Counted from the stretch's first letter, positions 1 through 8,318 are shown. The stretch: 64,000 nt of DNA from an uncultured Tissierellia bacterium (GCA_947253765.1 CAMYAK010000009.1:1-64000), one strand, 5' to 3'. Notes: a model not told the origin generated them from the sequence alone. Numbers and translations: made by a program.

Positions 1-921
1 GACGGCGCATACACTATAGAATGGAATCAACCACCTACAACGCCAAGCGATATTAACGTACCATCAAAAGTTCAAGCAGGAAAAAGCCTTGAAGTAACTT
101 GGGGCGTATCAAGCGACCCAGAAGGAAATTCAGTAGGCTATATTCTTGAAAGAAAAGTAGACAACGGAAGCTACAGCAGAATTTATAAAGGTATCAACAG
201 AAGCTACGCAGATACAATTACCAAAGGTTGGCAAAATGTAACATATAGAGTTAAAGCCTACGACAATTACGGTTCAGAATCCGGATATAGAACATCAAGC
301 CAAAGGACCGTAAATAATAACGCCGACCCTGTTATTAATTCAAATTCAAGCAGCAATCTTGGAACAAAGACAGGCGCTTTTAATTTAAGCTACAGCGTAA
401 GCGATCCGGACGCAGGACAAGCGCTTAATGTTAAAGAGTATTTAAACGGAGTACAAAAAAGAAGTTTTAGTGCTTCTTCCGGTTCGAACTATAGCTTTAA
501 TATTTCATCTACAGAATGGCAGGAAATATTAAACGGTACACAAAGAATTAAAATAGTTGTAACCGACAGCGAAGGCGGACAAAGTGAAAAAGAATTTACA
601 TTTACAAAAAATGAAAATGAAATACTTTTCGAACTTAAAACGCCGCTTAATTCCGACGCTATGGTAACAAAAGCCCTATTAACACTTATAGGACAAATTC
701 CAAGCGGAGCAATAAGCAAGATTGAAATTTGTAACAACGGCTACGATAGTAACCCAACTTGGGAAGACGTAACAACAAAAGTAGAAAGAGGTTCTAAAAT
801 CTTCTTAACAAACAAGACTAAGACCGCTTCAAAATGGGGCGTGAATATTCGTGTATCAGTAAAAAGAAATGGTGCAAGCGGCGAATGTTATATAGCTTCT
901 ACAGGCGGAAACTTCGAGTAA
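1..921 (+). CDS. Phage tail/structural protein with FN3-like repeats (5' truncated by window edge)
   Basis: The reading frame is open from the first base to the stop at 919-921, giving 306 visible residues; the start lies upstream of the window. The protein is rich in Ser, Asn, Thr and Gly. It has fibronectin type III or Big-like beta-sandwich repeats: one begins near residue 12 after a Pro-rich linker and ends with 'TYRVKAYDNYGSESGY', and a second starts near residue 108 ('NADPVINSNSSSNLG'). The last 85 residues form a separate terminal domain. Such domains decorate tail fibres and baseplate proteins of Firmicutes siphophages. The XkdX-like, holin and endolysin genes directly downstream support a place at the end of a tail/host-recognition module. 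The exact tail part cannot be named from this fragment. Confidence 0.75.
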   Translation, partial: DGAYTIEWNQPPTTPSDINVPSKVQAGKSLEVTWGVSSDPEGNSVGYILERKVDNGSYSRIYKGINRSYADTITKGWQNVTYRVKAYDNYGSESGYRTSSQRTVNNNADPVINSNSSSNLGTKTGAFNLSYSVSDPDAGQALNVKEYLNGVQKRSFSASSGSNYSFNISSTEWQEILNGTQRIKIVVTDSEGGQSEKEFTFTKNENEILFELKTPLNSDAMVTKALLTLIGQIPSGAISKIEICNNGYDSNPTWEDVTTKVERGSKIFLTNKTKTASKWGVNIRVSVKRNGASGECYIASTGGNFE

Positions 922-936
922 AGGGGGAGAAACAGA

Positions 937-1158
937 ATGGCAGTATTACACAGGGAAGATTCCATCATAAGAATTAAGCAAGAACAAGCCGAAAAACAAA
1001 AGGGCTTTATGACAGTTGGAAGACAGATTGCCAAACTTACCGTAGAATTAACCGAAAAAGAAAAAGTTATAGAAACTTTAGGCAAGCAGTTTACAATGAA
1101 TATGCTTAAAATGGCACAAATGGAAAAAGAGATAGCACAATTAAAGGGGGGTAAATAA
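937..1158 (+). CDS. Small phage coiled-coil protein
   Basis: A 73-residue protein, Lys/Glu/Gln rich with no membrane segment, predicted to be mostly helical coiled coil ('VELTEKEKVIETLGKQF', then 'MEKEIAQLK'). A clear ribosome binding site (AAAGGGGGAGAAAC) lies 16 bases after the preceding tail gene stop. Its stop codon overlaps the start of the XkdX-like gene (TAATG). Small coiled-coil proteins are common between tail fibre and XkdX genes in Firmicutes phages and may be chaperones or linkers, but I do not recognise a named family. Confidence 0.6.
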   Translation: MAVLHREDSIIRIKQEQAEKQKGFMTVGRQIAKLTVELTEKEKVIETLGKQFTMNMLKMAQMEKEIAQLKGGK

Positions 1159-1301
1159 TGGACTTTTTAAAATTAGCTTGGGAATATGAATGGATAACAC
1201 TTGACGAATTAAAAACATTAGTAATTACAAAGGCTACACCTTGGGGGCAAATTACACCAGATGAATTTAAGGAAATAACAGGTCAAGACTTCAAGGAATA
1301 A
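1158..1301 (+). CDS. XkdX-family phage protein
   Basis: A 47-residue ORF starting at the ATG that shares its A with the preceding TAA stop (TAATG), preceded by AAAGGGGGG. It begins 'MDFLKLAWEYEWITLDELK' and ends '...ITPDEFKEITGQDFKE'. That is the typical pattern of the XkdX family: an aromatic-rich start, then 'I/L-T-x-E-x-x-x-L', then 'I-T-x-E-x-F/Y-x-x-I-T-G'. XkdX proteins are about 40-50 residues long and lie just before the holin/lysin genes in PBSX-like phages; their function is unknown. The position here, between tail and lysis genes, fits exactly. Confidence 0.8.
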   Translation: MDFLKLAWEYEWITLDELKTLVITKATPWGQITPDEFKEITGQDFKE

Positions 1302-1314
1302 AGGCGGTGCGGCA

Positions 1315-1626
1315 ATGAAAGACGCAAGTATATTATTTGGGATAATTGCTACCGTGCTTGGGATAATTTCTACAGTATATGCTTATCAAAAAGGGTTAAA
1401 AACAGAATCTAAAAAAGATGGCGAAACGTCGGCAACTATTAGCCAACAAATCGAACACCTAACAGAATCAATTAACGAGATCAAAGAAACAACAAAAGAA
1501 ACTAACCAATCAATAAGCAAATATGCGGAAAGAATTATCAAGCTTGAAGCACAGCAATTGGGAACAGAAAAAAGAATAGACAGTATTGTTAATCTATTAA
1601 AAGAAAGGGGAAAAGATATTGTTTAA
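1315..1626 (+). CDS. Phage membrane-anchored coiled-coil protein (lysis region)
   Basis: A 103-residue protein with one N-terminal membrane segment (about residues 6-24, 'ILFGIIATVLGIISTVYAY') and a long hydrophilic, Gln/Glu/Thr-rich region that should form a coiled coil (about 38-100). The ribosome binding site AAGGCGG precedes the ATG. The architecture resembles phage lysis accessory proteins such as XhlA, but XhlA has its membrane helix at the C-terminus, so I do not assign it. The next gene starts within its last codons, which suggests translational coupling. Confidence 0.6.
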   Translation: MKDASILFGIIATVLGIISTVYAYQKGLKTESKKDGETSATISQQIEHLTESINEIKETTKETNQSISKYAERIIKLEAQQLGTEKRIDSIVNLLKERGKDIV

Positions 1627-1996
1627 ACTAGCAATAGCTTTCTTGCTAGGAGTAACAAGCTTCTTCCTTTTTATGCTTTACTTGAAAAATACAAGCAAAG
1701 GCAGAAGAAAAAGAATTAGGACAAAAAAAGACGGAAGAAAACCAGAATTTAAAAAAATTGTGGTATCTTCCGTTTTATTAACCTACTTTTTAGGCGTAGT
1801 ATTTGGGGCTTATATAGTATTTAAGTATGACTATAGCCAATTAGCCCCTTTACTTACCTTTATAGGCGCACCTACAACAGGTGCGATTCTTTCATATTGT
1901 TACGTAATAAGAACAGAAAATGCAATAAAGCTAAAACAGCAATACCCGGCAGAAACAGAAGGCTATACAGTAGATATTAATAATACAACCGTATAG
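1619..1996 (+). CDS. Phage holin-like membrane protein
   Basis: A 125-residue protein starting with TTG at 1619, overlapping the previous gene by 8 bases and preceded by an AAAGGGGAAA ribosome binding site. Three hydrophobic segments are visible: residues 3-22, about 47-70 and about 76-96, with a very basic loop after the first ('KGRRKRIRTKKDGRK'). Small size, three membrane segments and a position directly before the endolysin suggest a holin or antiholin. A dedicated LLH-type holin is encoded after the endolysin, so this one could be a regulator of lysis timing instead. No sequence family is recognised. Confidence 0.5.
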   Translation: MFKLAIAFLLGVTSFFLFMLYLKNTSKGRRKRIRTKKDGRKPEFKKIVVSSVLLTYFLGVVFGAYIVFKYDYSQLAPLLTFIGAPTTGAILSYCYVIRTENAIKLKQQYPAETEGYTVDINNTTV

Positions 1997-2011
1997 CAGA
2001 AAGGGGATCTA

Positions 2012-3529
2012 ATGAATAAAGAACAATTTATAGCAAAAATTGGACCATTAGCAAAAAAAGAAGAACAACAAAGCGGAATACTTGCAAGCTTAACAATCGC
2101 CCAAGCGATATTAGAAAGCGGTTGGGGTAATTCCGGGCTTACAGTAAAAGGTAACGCCTTATTTGGAATTAAAGCCGGCAGCAATTGGAGCGGCAAAGTA
2201 TATAACGCAAAGACCCAAGAATGTTACGACGGAAAAAACTTCGAAACAATCACAGCAGGATTTAGAGCCTACGACACTTGGGAAGAATCAATCAAAGACC
2301 ATAGCCGACTACTAACAAGCCTTACCAGGTATAAAAAGGTAGTTGGAGAAAAAGACTACAAAAAAGCCTGTAGAGAAATTCAAGCCGCAGGCTATGCAAC
2401 AGATCCTAACTACGCAAATAAATTAATTGGGATAATTGAAGAAAATAACCTTAACCAATGGAACGCAGCAGAAACAGCAGCGAGAACAGGAGTAAGCGGA
2501 AAGATGAATGTAAACACTTTTATTAGCAAACTATACGATATTAAAAGAAACTATAGAACCATTTATGCGTGGGGTTGCTTCGGTGGAATAATGACAAGTT
2601 CAATGGTGGAAAATAAAGCCAGACAGTACCCAAGTATGTATGATTCAGCAACAAAAGCGGCAATGAAGAGGGCGGGCAGCCAAGGGGCGTTCGGCTTCGA
2701 TTGCGTAAACCTTATAAAAGGTATTCTTTGGGGTTGGAATGGTAACAGAAACGCCACTTGGGGCGGTGCAGCCTATGCAAGTAATGGCGTTCCGGACGTA
2801 TCAGCCGACGGAATGATTAATAAATGTATTGGCGTATCTTCTAACTTTTCAAACATTCAACCAGGCGAAGCAGTATGGCTTCCGGGCCACATTGGCGTAT
2901 ATGTAGGAAGTGGGCGTGTAATTGAATGTACGCCAAAATGGAGTAACGGAGTTCAAGAAACCGCCTTACTAAACCACGGACCAATAGCAGGGCTTAACGG
3001 TAGAAGATGGAGCAGGCACGGAAAGATACCATACATCAACTACAACGGAGCAGTAGCACCACAGCCACAAAGACCAAGCGGCGGAAGCAAAAAGACCATT
3101 GGAGAAATTGCAAAAGAAGTAATAGCGGGTGCTTGGGGCGTAGGCAACGACCGCAAAAGCAAGCTTGAAGCGGCGGGCTACAATTACAACCAGGTACAAG
3201 CAGAAGTAAATAACATTCTATCCGGAAGAAAACCATCAGCACCAAAAAAGACAGTCGCAGAAATAGCGAAAGAAGTATTACAAGGACAATGGGGCAACGG
3301 TAACGATAGAATCAACAAGCTAAAAGCCGCAGGATATAACTATAACGAAGTACAAGCAGAAGTAAACAGGCAACTTAGCGGCAGCGGAAGCGGTAGAAAA
3401 TCCGTTACGGAAATAGCAAAAGAAGTAATAGCGGGTAAGTGGGGTAATGGTAACGAGCGAAGAAAGAAACTACAAGACGCGGGCTACAATTACAACCAGG
3501 TACAAGCAGAAGTAAACAGATTATTATAA
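2012..3529 (+). CDS. Phage endolysin: GH73 glucosaminidase + NlpC/P60-type peptidase + three CW_7 repeats
   Basis: A 505-residue modular peptidoglycan hydrolase. Residues about 1-150 are a GH73 (FlgJ/mannosyl-glycoprotein glucosaminidase) domain with the catalytic Glu in 'AQAILESGWGNSG' (E35). Residues about 165-350 form a cysteine peptidase domain of NlpC/P60 or CHAP type, with Cys231 in 'FDCVNLIKG' and His293 in 'LPGHIGVYVG'. Three near-identical 43-residue CW_7 (Cpl-7) cell-wall-binding repeats follow at about 361-403, 413-455 and 463-505, each with 'EIAKEV' and 'AGYNYN'. It would cut both glycan strands and stem peptides of the host wall at the end of the lytic cycle. No signal peptide is present, so export depends on a holin. 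Start ATG follows AAAGGGGATCT. Confidence 0.92.
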   Translation: MNKEQFIAKIGPLAKKEEQQSGILASLTIAQAILESGWGNSGLTVKGNALFGIKAGSNWSGKVYNAKTQECYDGKNFETITAGFRAYDTWEESIKDHSRLLTSLTRYKKVVGEKDYKKACREIQAAGYATDPNYANKLIGIIEENNLNQWNAAETAARTGVSGKMNVNTFISKLYDIKRNYRTIYAWGCFGGIMTSSMVENKARQYPSMYDSATKAAMKRAGSQGAFGFDCVNLIKGILWGWNGNRNATWGGAAYASNGVPDVSADGMINKCIGVSSNFSNIQPGEAVWLPGHIGVYVGSGRVIECTPKWSNGVQETALLNHGPIAGLNGRRWSRHGKIPYINYNGAVAPQPQRPSGGSKKTIGEIAKEVIAGAWGVGNDRKSKLEAAGYNYNQVQAEVNNILSGRKPSAPKKTVAEIAKEVLQGQWGNGNDRINKLKAAGYNYNEVQAEVNRQLSGSGSGRKSVTEIAKEVIAGKWGNGNERRKKLQDAGYNYNQVQAEVNRLL

Positions 3530-3545
3530 TAAAGGAGATTAGAAA

Positions 3546-3956
3546 ATGGAAAATACTTTAAACGCAGCATTAACAGGCTTAATAATTGCAATAGTGCCAA
3601 TCTTGGCAACATTTTTAGCTAATGTTTTAAGATTGCAAGCAAAAAAGATTAAAGAAGAAAACAAAGGCACACAGCAAGAACAGCTAAACAAGTATATAGA
3701 TCTTGCTACAGGCACAATAATCGACGTAGTAAAAGCCGTAGCACAAACTACGGTAGATACACTTAAAAAGAACGGCGAATTTACAAAAGAAAAGCAAGAA
3801 GAAGCGTTCAACACAGCCAAAAAAGAAATAATAAGCATATTATCAGAAGACGCAAAGAAAGCGCTAGAAGAAGCTTACGGCGACGTAAACGCTTGGCTAG
3901 AAACAAGAATAGAAGCAGAAGTAAAGAACTTAAAAAAATCAGATAATCAACAATAA
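3546..3956 (+). CDS. Phage holin, LLH family
   Basis: A 136-residue protein with an N-terminal hydrophobic segment (about residues 6-29, 'LTGLIIAIVPILATFLANVL') followed by a long charged helical region with 'KYIDLATGTIIDVVKAVAQT', as in the LLH (Phi13-type) holin family. It lies 16 bases after the endolysin with a good ribosome binding site (AAAGGAG). It would form membrane lesions that release the endolysin. It is the last phage gene: 16 bases beyond its stop codon the sequence becomes host DNA. Confidence 0.8.
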   Translation: MENTLNAALTGLIIAIVPILATFLANVLRLQAKKIKEENKGTQQEQLNKYIDLATGTIIDVVKAVAQTTVDTLKKNGEFTKEKQEEAFNTAKKEIISILSEDAKKALEEAYGDVNAWLETRIEAEVKNLKKSDNQQ

Positions 3957-3972
3957 CAGAAGTATGTACTTA

Positions 3973-4110
3973 TTAAACATAGCCTGAAGGACCTAAGAGC
4001 ACCAAACGCTCACCTGCTTTTATATGCATATTCATGCCTTCAATGACCGACACTTTACCGTAACGCTTCGATACGGAATTAAGGCATATGTCATTTCTAA
4101 TCTGTTCCAT
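3973..4110 (-). pseudogene. ABC transporter ATPase (UgpC/MsmK type), 5' fragment cut by prophage
   Basis: Only 45 codons remain, starting at ATG 4110 behind a ribosome binding site (AAAGGAG). The translation runs 'ICLNSVSKRYGKVSVIEG' and ends 'ERLVLLGPSG' before an abnormal 'YV' and stop. This is the N-terminal beta-sheet and the first half of the Walker A motif of the ATPases that energise carbohydrate/glycerophosphate importers (normal length about 350-370 residues). It begins 12 bases after the permease gene stop at 4122, as the last gene of the operon. The rest of the gene should lie at the far end of the prophage. While the phage is integrated the transporter has no ATPase of its own, unless a shared one such as MsmK is used. 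Confidence 0.85.
3979..3993. other. Putative right attachment junction (att) of the prophage
   Basis: Read on the minus strand, the host ABC ATPase gene is intact up to Leu-Leu-Gly-Pro-Ser-Gly of its Walker A motif (codon ending at 3982). It then continues as Tyr-Val-stop instead of the required Cys-Gly-Lys. The crossover therefore falls in or next to GCCTGAAGGACC (3982-3993). No tRNA gene is involved, and insertion within a conserved protein-coding motif is characteristic of large serine recombinases. This is inference: the left end and the integrase are outside the window. Confidence 0.55.
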
Positions 4111-4121
4111 TTAAACTCCTT

Positions 4122-4955
4122 TCATCCTTTAATGCCTGAAGTGGCGAAAGTGGACATTATGTATTTCTGGAAGATGAGGAAGAGAACTACAGGAAGGAAC
4201 ATGGAGACAACAGCCATTGCCATTGTCACAGTAAATTCCACACCGGCTTCCGCATCCGTAAAGAGCTGCATTGCCAAAGAAATAGTGAAATTCTCCTTAC
4301 TGCGGAGAATAAGGGCAGGCCAAACATACTCATTCCAGGAATTAATAAAGAAAATTATGCCGGTTGCTACTATTGACGGTCTGCAAATAGGGAAGACAAT
4401 GTCTTTAAGAGTGCGCATTCTGCCGATATCATCTAATTCAGACATCTCGGTCAGGGACCTTGGAACCGACATCATGCTCTGACGCAGCAGGAAAATTCCG
4501 GATGCATCGGCAAGCTGGGGTAGTATAATGCCCCATACAGAATCAAAGAGATTTAGCTTTGAAATGGTGATATAGTTTGGGATCATAGTTACCGTAAAGG
4601 GAATAAATATTGTACTTATAAGCAGGAAATACAGTGGAACTTTTCCCGGAAAATCATAGAAAGAAAATGCATAGGCGGCAAAAGTTCCTGTCAGTAGTTT
4701 AAAAATAGTGACCATCATTGCTACAAATAGGGTATTTCCAATGATTTTCAGGATTGGGAGCTGGCAGTTGATTAGAGAGAAGTTGTCTAAACTGAAGCCT
4801 CCATTAAAGATAGAAGCGCCCCCGTATATATCCTGCATGGACTTAAGAGAGTAAACCAAGGCAAAGATTATAGGAATAGCAACGATAAGGACTTGAATTA
4901 TCAGGGGGATATGCCAAAAAAAGGAGAATCCTGATTTTTTCTTATTATTTTCCAC
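4122..4955 (-). CDS. ABC transporter permease, UgpE/MalG family
   Basis: A 277-residue integral membrane protein with about six membrane segments and the EAA-loop of binding-protein-dependent importers in degenerate form ('ELDDIGRMRTLKDIVFPI'), which contacts the ATPase. I choose GTG 4955 rather than the upstream in-frame codon at 4979, because AAAGGAG lies 9 bases before it; this gives an 11-base overlap with the upstream permease gene. It is the second permease of a carbohydrate uptake transporter-1 system (ugp-like). Glycerol-3-phosphate or glycerophosphodiesters are the likely substrates, given the linked phosphodiesterase, but sugars cannot be excluded. Confidence 0.85.
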   Translation of the reverse strand: MENNKKKSGFSFFWHIPLIIQVLIVAIPIIFALVYSLKSMQDIYGGASIFNGGFSLDNFSLINCQLPILKIIGNTLFVAMMVTIFKLLTGTFAAYAFSFYDFPGKVPLYFLLISTIFIPFTVTMIPNYITISKLNLFDSVWGIILPQLADASGIFLLRQSMMSVPRSLTEMSELDDIGRMRTLKDIVFPICRPSIVATGIIFFINSWNEYVWPALILRSKENFTISLAMQLFTDAEAGVEFTVTMAMAVVSMFLPVVLFLIFQKYIMSTFATSGIKG

Positions 4956-5850
4956 TGTAATATACTCCTTTCTCAACAAAACGGAATTCTAACCAAAGCA
5001 GGAAGGCGAAAAGGATCATCATTATCATTGCGTAAGCCGCGGCAATGCCCGGATCGAACATAGCAAAGGCTTGGTCATATACTTCGTACATAAGGTTAGA
5101 ACTGGCTGAGTTTGGACCGCCTTGAGTAATCATCATAATCGGGGTAAAAACTTGCTGAAGCCCTGTAACTATAGCCATGATTAGAACATATATTCCAGTG
5201 GAAGAACTCATAGGAACGACTATGTTTAAGAAGATCCTCCAATTGGGAATATTGTCCATCCTTGCCGACTCTATAATCTCCAATGGAACCGAGCCTATAC
5301 CTGCCATAATGACTATGAAATTATAACCGAATATTTTCCAACAGGTAATAATACTCATTCCAAGAATAACCAAACTCTGAGTCTCGGTCCAAATTGGAAC
5401 CTCTATACCGAAAAATGCGGCGACACCTGCAACAGGGCCGGACAAGGGATTCAGAAGCCAGGTGAAGATCATAGTTCCAACGACTACTGAAATAACGCTA
5501 GGAAGGAAGAAAGTCGCCTTATAAAATTCTTTGCCTTTATTAATACAGAAGGAAAGTATAAAAGCAAAGATATATGGAGCAATCAACGCAAATATTAAAA
5601 AGAGCAGGATGTATAAAAGCGTATTTCCTAAAATCTTCATAAAATCAGAACTATGAAAGATTGAACTATAATTTTCAAAACCCACAAACTCTTGGGTTGA
5701 GTCAGTGAGGGTTCCCTGGAAGAAGCTCATGTATAGGGTCTTGAAGAAGGGATAAAACATAAATACTGTGAATACAGCCAAAACCGGAAAGATCAGGAAA
5801 TAGGGCTGCCACTTTTTAAGGACTTTTTTATTGCCTTTAGATACTGACAA
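4945..5850 (-). CDS. ABC transporter permease, UgpA/MalF family
   Basis: A 301-residue permease with a basic N-terminus ('SVSKGNKKVLKKW'), six predicted membrane segments, and an EAA-type loop near 'LEIIESARMDNIPNWRIFL' in front of 'IVVPM'. It lacks the large extra periplasmic domain of true MalF, as is usual in Gram-positive members. It pairs with the downstream permease to form the channel. A ribosome binding site (AAGGAGG) precedes ATG 5850. About 107 bases separate it from the binding-protein gene, long enough for an attenuating structure; I see no strong terminator. Confidence 0.88.
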   Translation of the reverse strand: MSVSKGNKKVLKKWQPYFLIFPVLAVFTVFMFYPFFKTLYMSFFQGTLTDSTQEFVGFENYSSIFHSSDFMKILGNTLLYILLFLIFALIAPYIFAFILSFCINKGKEFYKATFFLPSVISVVVGTMIFTWLLNPLSGPVAGVAAFFGIEVPIWTETQSLVILGMSIITCWKIFGYNFIVIMAGIGSVPLEIIESARMDNIPNWRIFLNIVVPMSSSTGIYVLIMAIVTGLQQVFTPIMMITQGGPNSASSNLMYEVYDQAFAMFDPGIAAAYAMIMMILFAFLLWLEFRFVEKGVYYSGK

Positions 5851-5957
5851 ATTAAGCCTCCTTTTTTAACTCGGAATGAAAATGGCAATTTTTAGCAGAC
5901 CCTAAGCAAAGATGATTGCCAATGCCTGGGTCTGCGTTAAAATGCATAATTTTCTTA

Positions 5958-7268
5958 CTATTTGAACATTTTTTGGATCTCTTCCTGTGTTGACTGCATA
6001 GCCTCATTTACAGTTTTTGAACCGTTCATTATTACATCTCGCATATCAATAAGAGCCTGTTGAACTTTAGGAGCAGATGTTCCCGGCCAAGCTGTCCACT
6101 GAACAGCGTTGTCTCTTTGATCCATAGCGGCGTTCAGAAGTGGATTCTCTTTAAGATAATCTTTTAGTATTTGTGAATTTTCAGCACCTTTAGTTGTGGG
6201 AACATAGCCTGTTCCGGCAACCCAGCGTGCTGAGTTATCGTCTGTGTTCAGGAATTTAATGAATTCCCAAGCAGCTTTTTGATGTTCTTCGTCTGTTGAG
6301 GTAATAGCTAAATAGCAGCCACCGGCAGGCACTGCAAGGTCATGTCCTTCAAAGCCAGGGAAATGTGTTGAACGAACATCAAAATTTGAATTTTGCTTTA
6401 CAGTGGTAGCCTTAGCTATAGAAGAAGCTACCATTGCGATTTTACCGTCGTAGAAGGCTTTAAGAGCATCTTCCAAGTTGTTCATATGGACAGCACTCTT
6501 ATCCTTCAAGACCAGATCGGCATAGGCCTGCATAGCTGCAATGCCCTCAGGACTTGCAAAGGTTGCCTTAGGCTTATCCCCGTCATAGCTCAGCATATTG
6601 GAACCGCCGCTTTCAAGTATGGCCTGAAGAACCCAAGTATCATTTGCTTGAAAGTAGATTCCGTATTGTCCTGTCTGGTCATAGATTTTTTTTGCAAATT
6701 GTGCAGCTTCATTCCAATTTTTTGGGCCATCTTCTGACAAACCACACTTCTTAAGTATGTCGGCATTGTAATAGAGAACAGGGTTAGAAACTGAATATGG
6801 GATGCCTGCCAATTTACCTTCACGGTTTTTTGCTAAATTAAGAATTTTTTCAGGGAAGGTATCATTCAAGAAGTTTGCATCTTCAGGAAAATACTTACTC
6901 ACAATTTCTTCAGGGCTTGTGTATTTGAAGTTGTTCGGAAAGTATTCCAGGTTAGACCAGGAAACCTGAACAACATCAGGGGCGTTTCCTGCAGCAGTAT
7001 CTGCCTGAAGATTTTTTAAGAGGTCATCATATCCCTTATTAAAACGGCCGCTGACTTCGATTTTGTCCTGGCTCTCATTAAACTCCTTTATAAACTGATC
7101 TACGGTTTTTCCTCCCTGACTTTCTCCATTTATGTGCCAATATTGAAGACGAATTTTTCCGTCAGAGCTCTTCTTTGAGCTTTCTGATCCGCAAGCGGTG
7201 AGAATAAAACCCATACACAAACACAAGCATAAAATGGCTGTCTTAAACAAAGTTTTCTTGTTTTTCAT
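5958..7268 (-). CDS. Extracellular substrate-binding lipoprotein, UgpB-like
   Basis: A 436-residue protein with a lipoprotein signal peptide: basic start, hydrophobic core and lipobox 'LTAC' with Cys26 as the lipidation site. The mature part opens with 'IRLQYWHINGESQGGKTVD', which resembles the start of family 1 solute-binding proteins of the UgpB/MalE group, and contains the typical 'AQFAKKIYDQTGQYGIYFQ' region. It delivers the solute to the two permeases encoded downstream. Glycerol-3-phosphate or its diesters are favoured by the adjacent phosphodiesterase gene. ATG follows AAAAGGAGT. Confidence 0.88.
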   Translation of the reverse strand: MKNKKTLFKTAILCLCLCMGFILTACGSESSKKSSDGKIRLQYWHINGESQGGKTVDQFIKEFNESQDKIEVSGRFNKGYDDLLKNLQADTAAGNAPDVVQVSWSNLEYFPNNFKYTSPEEIVSKYFPEDANFLNDTFPEKILNLAKNREGKLAGIPYSVSNPVLYYNADILKKCGLSEDGPKNWNEAAQFAKKIYDQTGQYGIYFQANDTWVLQAILESGGSNMLSYDGDKPKATFASPEGIAAMQAYADLVLKDKSAVHMNNLEDALKAFYDGKIAMVASSIAKATTVKQNSNFDVRSTHFPGFEGHDLAVPAGGCYLAITSTDEEHQKAAWEFIKFLNTDDNSARWVAGTGYVPTTKGAENSQILKDYLKENPLLNAAMDQRDNAVQWTAWPGTSAPKVQQALIDMRDVIMNGSKTVNEAMQSTQEEIQKMFK

Positions 7269-7361
7269 AAATACTCCTTTTCATTTTGCATTTTTTTAAT
7301 TAATAAATGACCATAATTTCAATTAGCTTTTTAAAAACCCGTTATTATCGAAAGTTGAGAT

Positions 7362-8156
7362 TTACTTAACACTGGACGCGATATCATCAAATTCCTTGAC
7401 AAGTCTGGGACTTGAAAAAAGTTGACTTGCATGAGTTAAGACTTCTCTGCCTCTTAAAATACAACAGTTGTAGCCGCGGCTTTCCGTGTAAACAACTCTA
7501 TCTCCCCAAGTTTCAACTCCAAAAGCAAAAGATTCGCCGCATATCTGCAAAAAATTATGAACTCTGCGGACTTCACCGAAGTGAGAGTGGCCACAGAAGT
7601 AAGCAAATACATCGCTATCATCCAAGATCTGCCAAAAACGGCTCCCAAAATCACTCCTGAACCAAGCTTGATCAAATTCAAGAGGGTGATGACCTATTAG
7701 AATAGTTCCATTTTTTGATGGCTTTTTTAAAACTTCTTTAAGCCAACTTATATGATCCGGATTAATGTAAGCATTTGGTGATCCTTCAATAGAAGTGTCA
7801 ATGCTTACTATCCTATAACCATTAAAATCACCAACATAATGGTCGGAAAATCGACCGTTGAACGTTTGCATGAAAATTTCTTTGGGATCGTGATTACCGG
7901 GGCATAAAAAAAGAGGGATATCAGGCAAATATGAATCAATAAGCCTTATCATATATCGGTAATCTTCTATATCACCCTCATGTATAAGGTCTCCGGTTAT
8001 AAGCAACAAGTCCGGTTTTTCACGAGATAGTTCTTGAAGGGCAATTTTAAAATAGCTGTCAGGATAAATTCTTAAGCCGATTTTTTCCAAGTGGGAATTT
8101 CTATAATCTCTGAGAATATGGGTATCCGTCAAGTGTGCAATGTGAAATTTCTGCAT
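7362..8156 (-). CDS. Calcineurin-like metallophosphoesterase (GpdQ/CpdA type)
   Basis: A 264-residue cytoplasmic enzyme with the complete dimetal phosphoesterase motif set: 'HLTDTH' (D11, H13), 'ITGDLIHEGD' (D56), 'PGNHD', 'GHHP' and 'GHSHFG'. Close relatives are cyclic-nucleotide and glycerophosphodiester phosphodiesterases (class III). It is the promoter-proximal gene of the minus-strand operon that continues into the ugp-like transporter, 93 bases upstream of the binding-protein gene. I infer that it hydrolyses imported glycerophosphodiesters to glycerol-3-phosphate plus an alcohol. A cyclic AMP phosphodiesterase role is the alternative. Confidence 0.82.
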   Translation of the reverse strand: MQKFHIAHLTDTHILRDYRNSHLEKIGLRIYPDSYFKIALQELSREKPDLLLITGDLIHEGDIEDYRYMIRLIDSYLPDIPLFLCPGNHDPKEIFMQTFNGRFSDHYVGDFNGYRIVSIDTSIEGSPNAYINPDHISWLKEVLKKPSKNGTILIGHHPLEFDQAWFRSDFGSRFWQILDDSDVFAYFCGHSHFGEVRRVHNFLQICGESFAFGVETWGDRVVYTESRGYNCCILRGREVLTHASQLFSSPRLVKEFDDIASSVK

Positions 8157-8318
8157 ATTTATTTCCTTTCTAATTTGATTTGTCGCTATTTTATTAAGCT
8201 GACCTGAACATTTTAAAAAATCTTTGTAATTTCAGATGAAAAAGAATATAAAATGCATGTAAAATAGTGATGTTAAGAAAATTTACTATCATATCTATAT
8301 TTGAAAGTAGGGAGACAA

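Noticed and set aside
4024..4482. 152-residue plus-strand ORF
   Set aside because: It is antisense to the ugp-like permease and the ATPase remnant, both of which show family motifs; no ribosome binding site.
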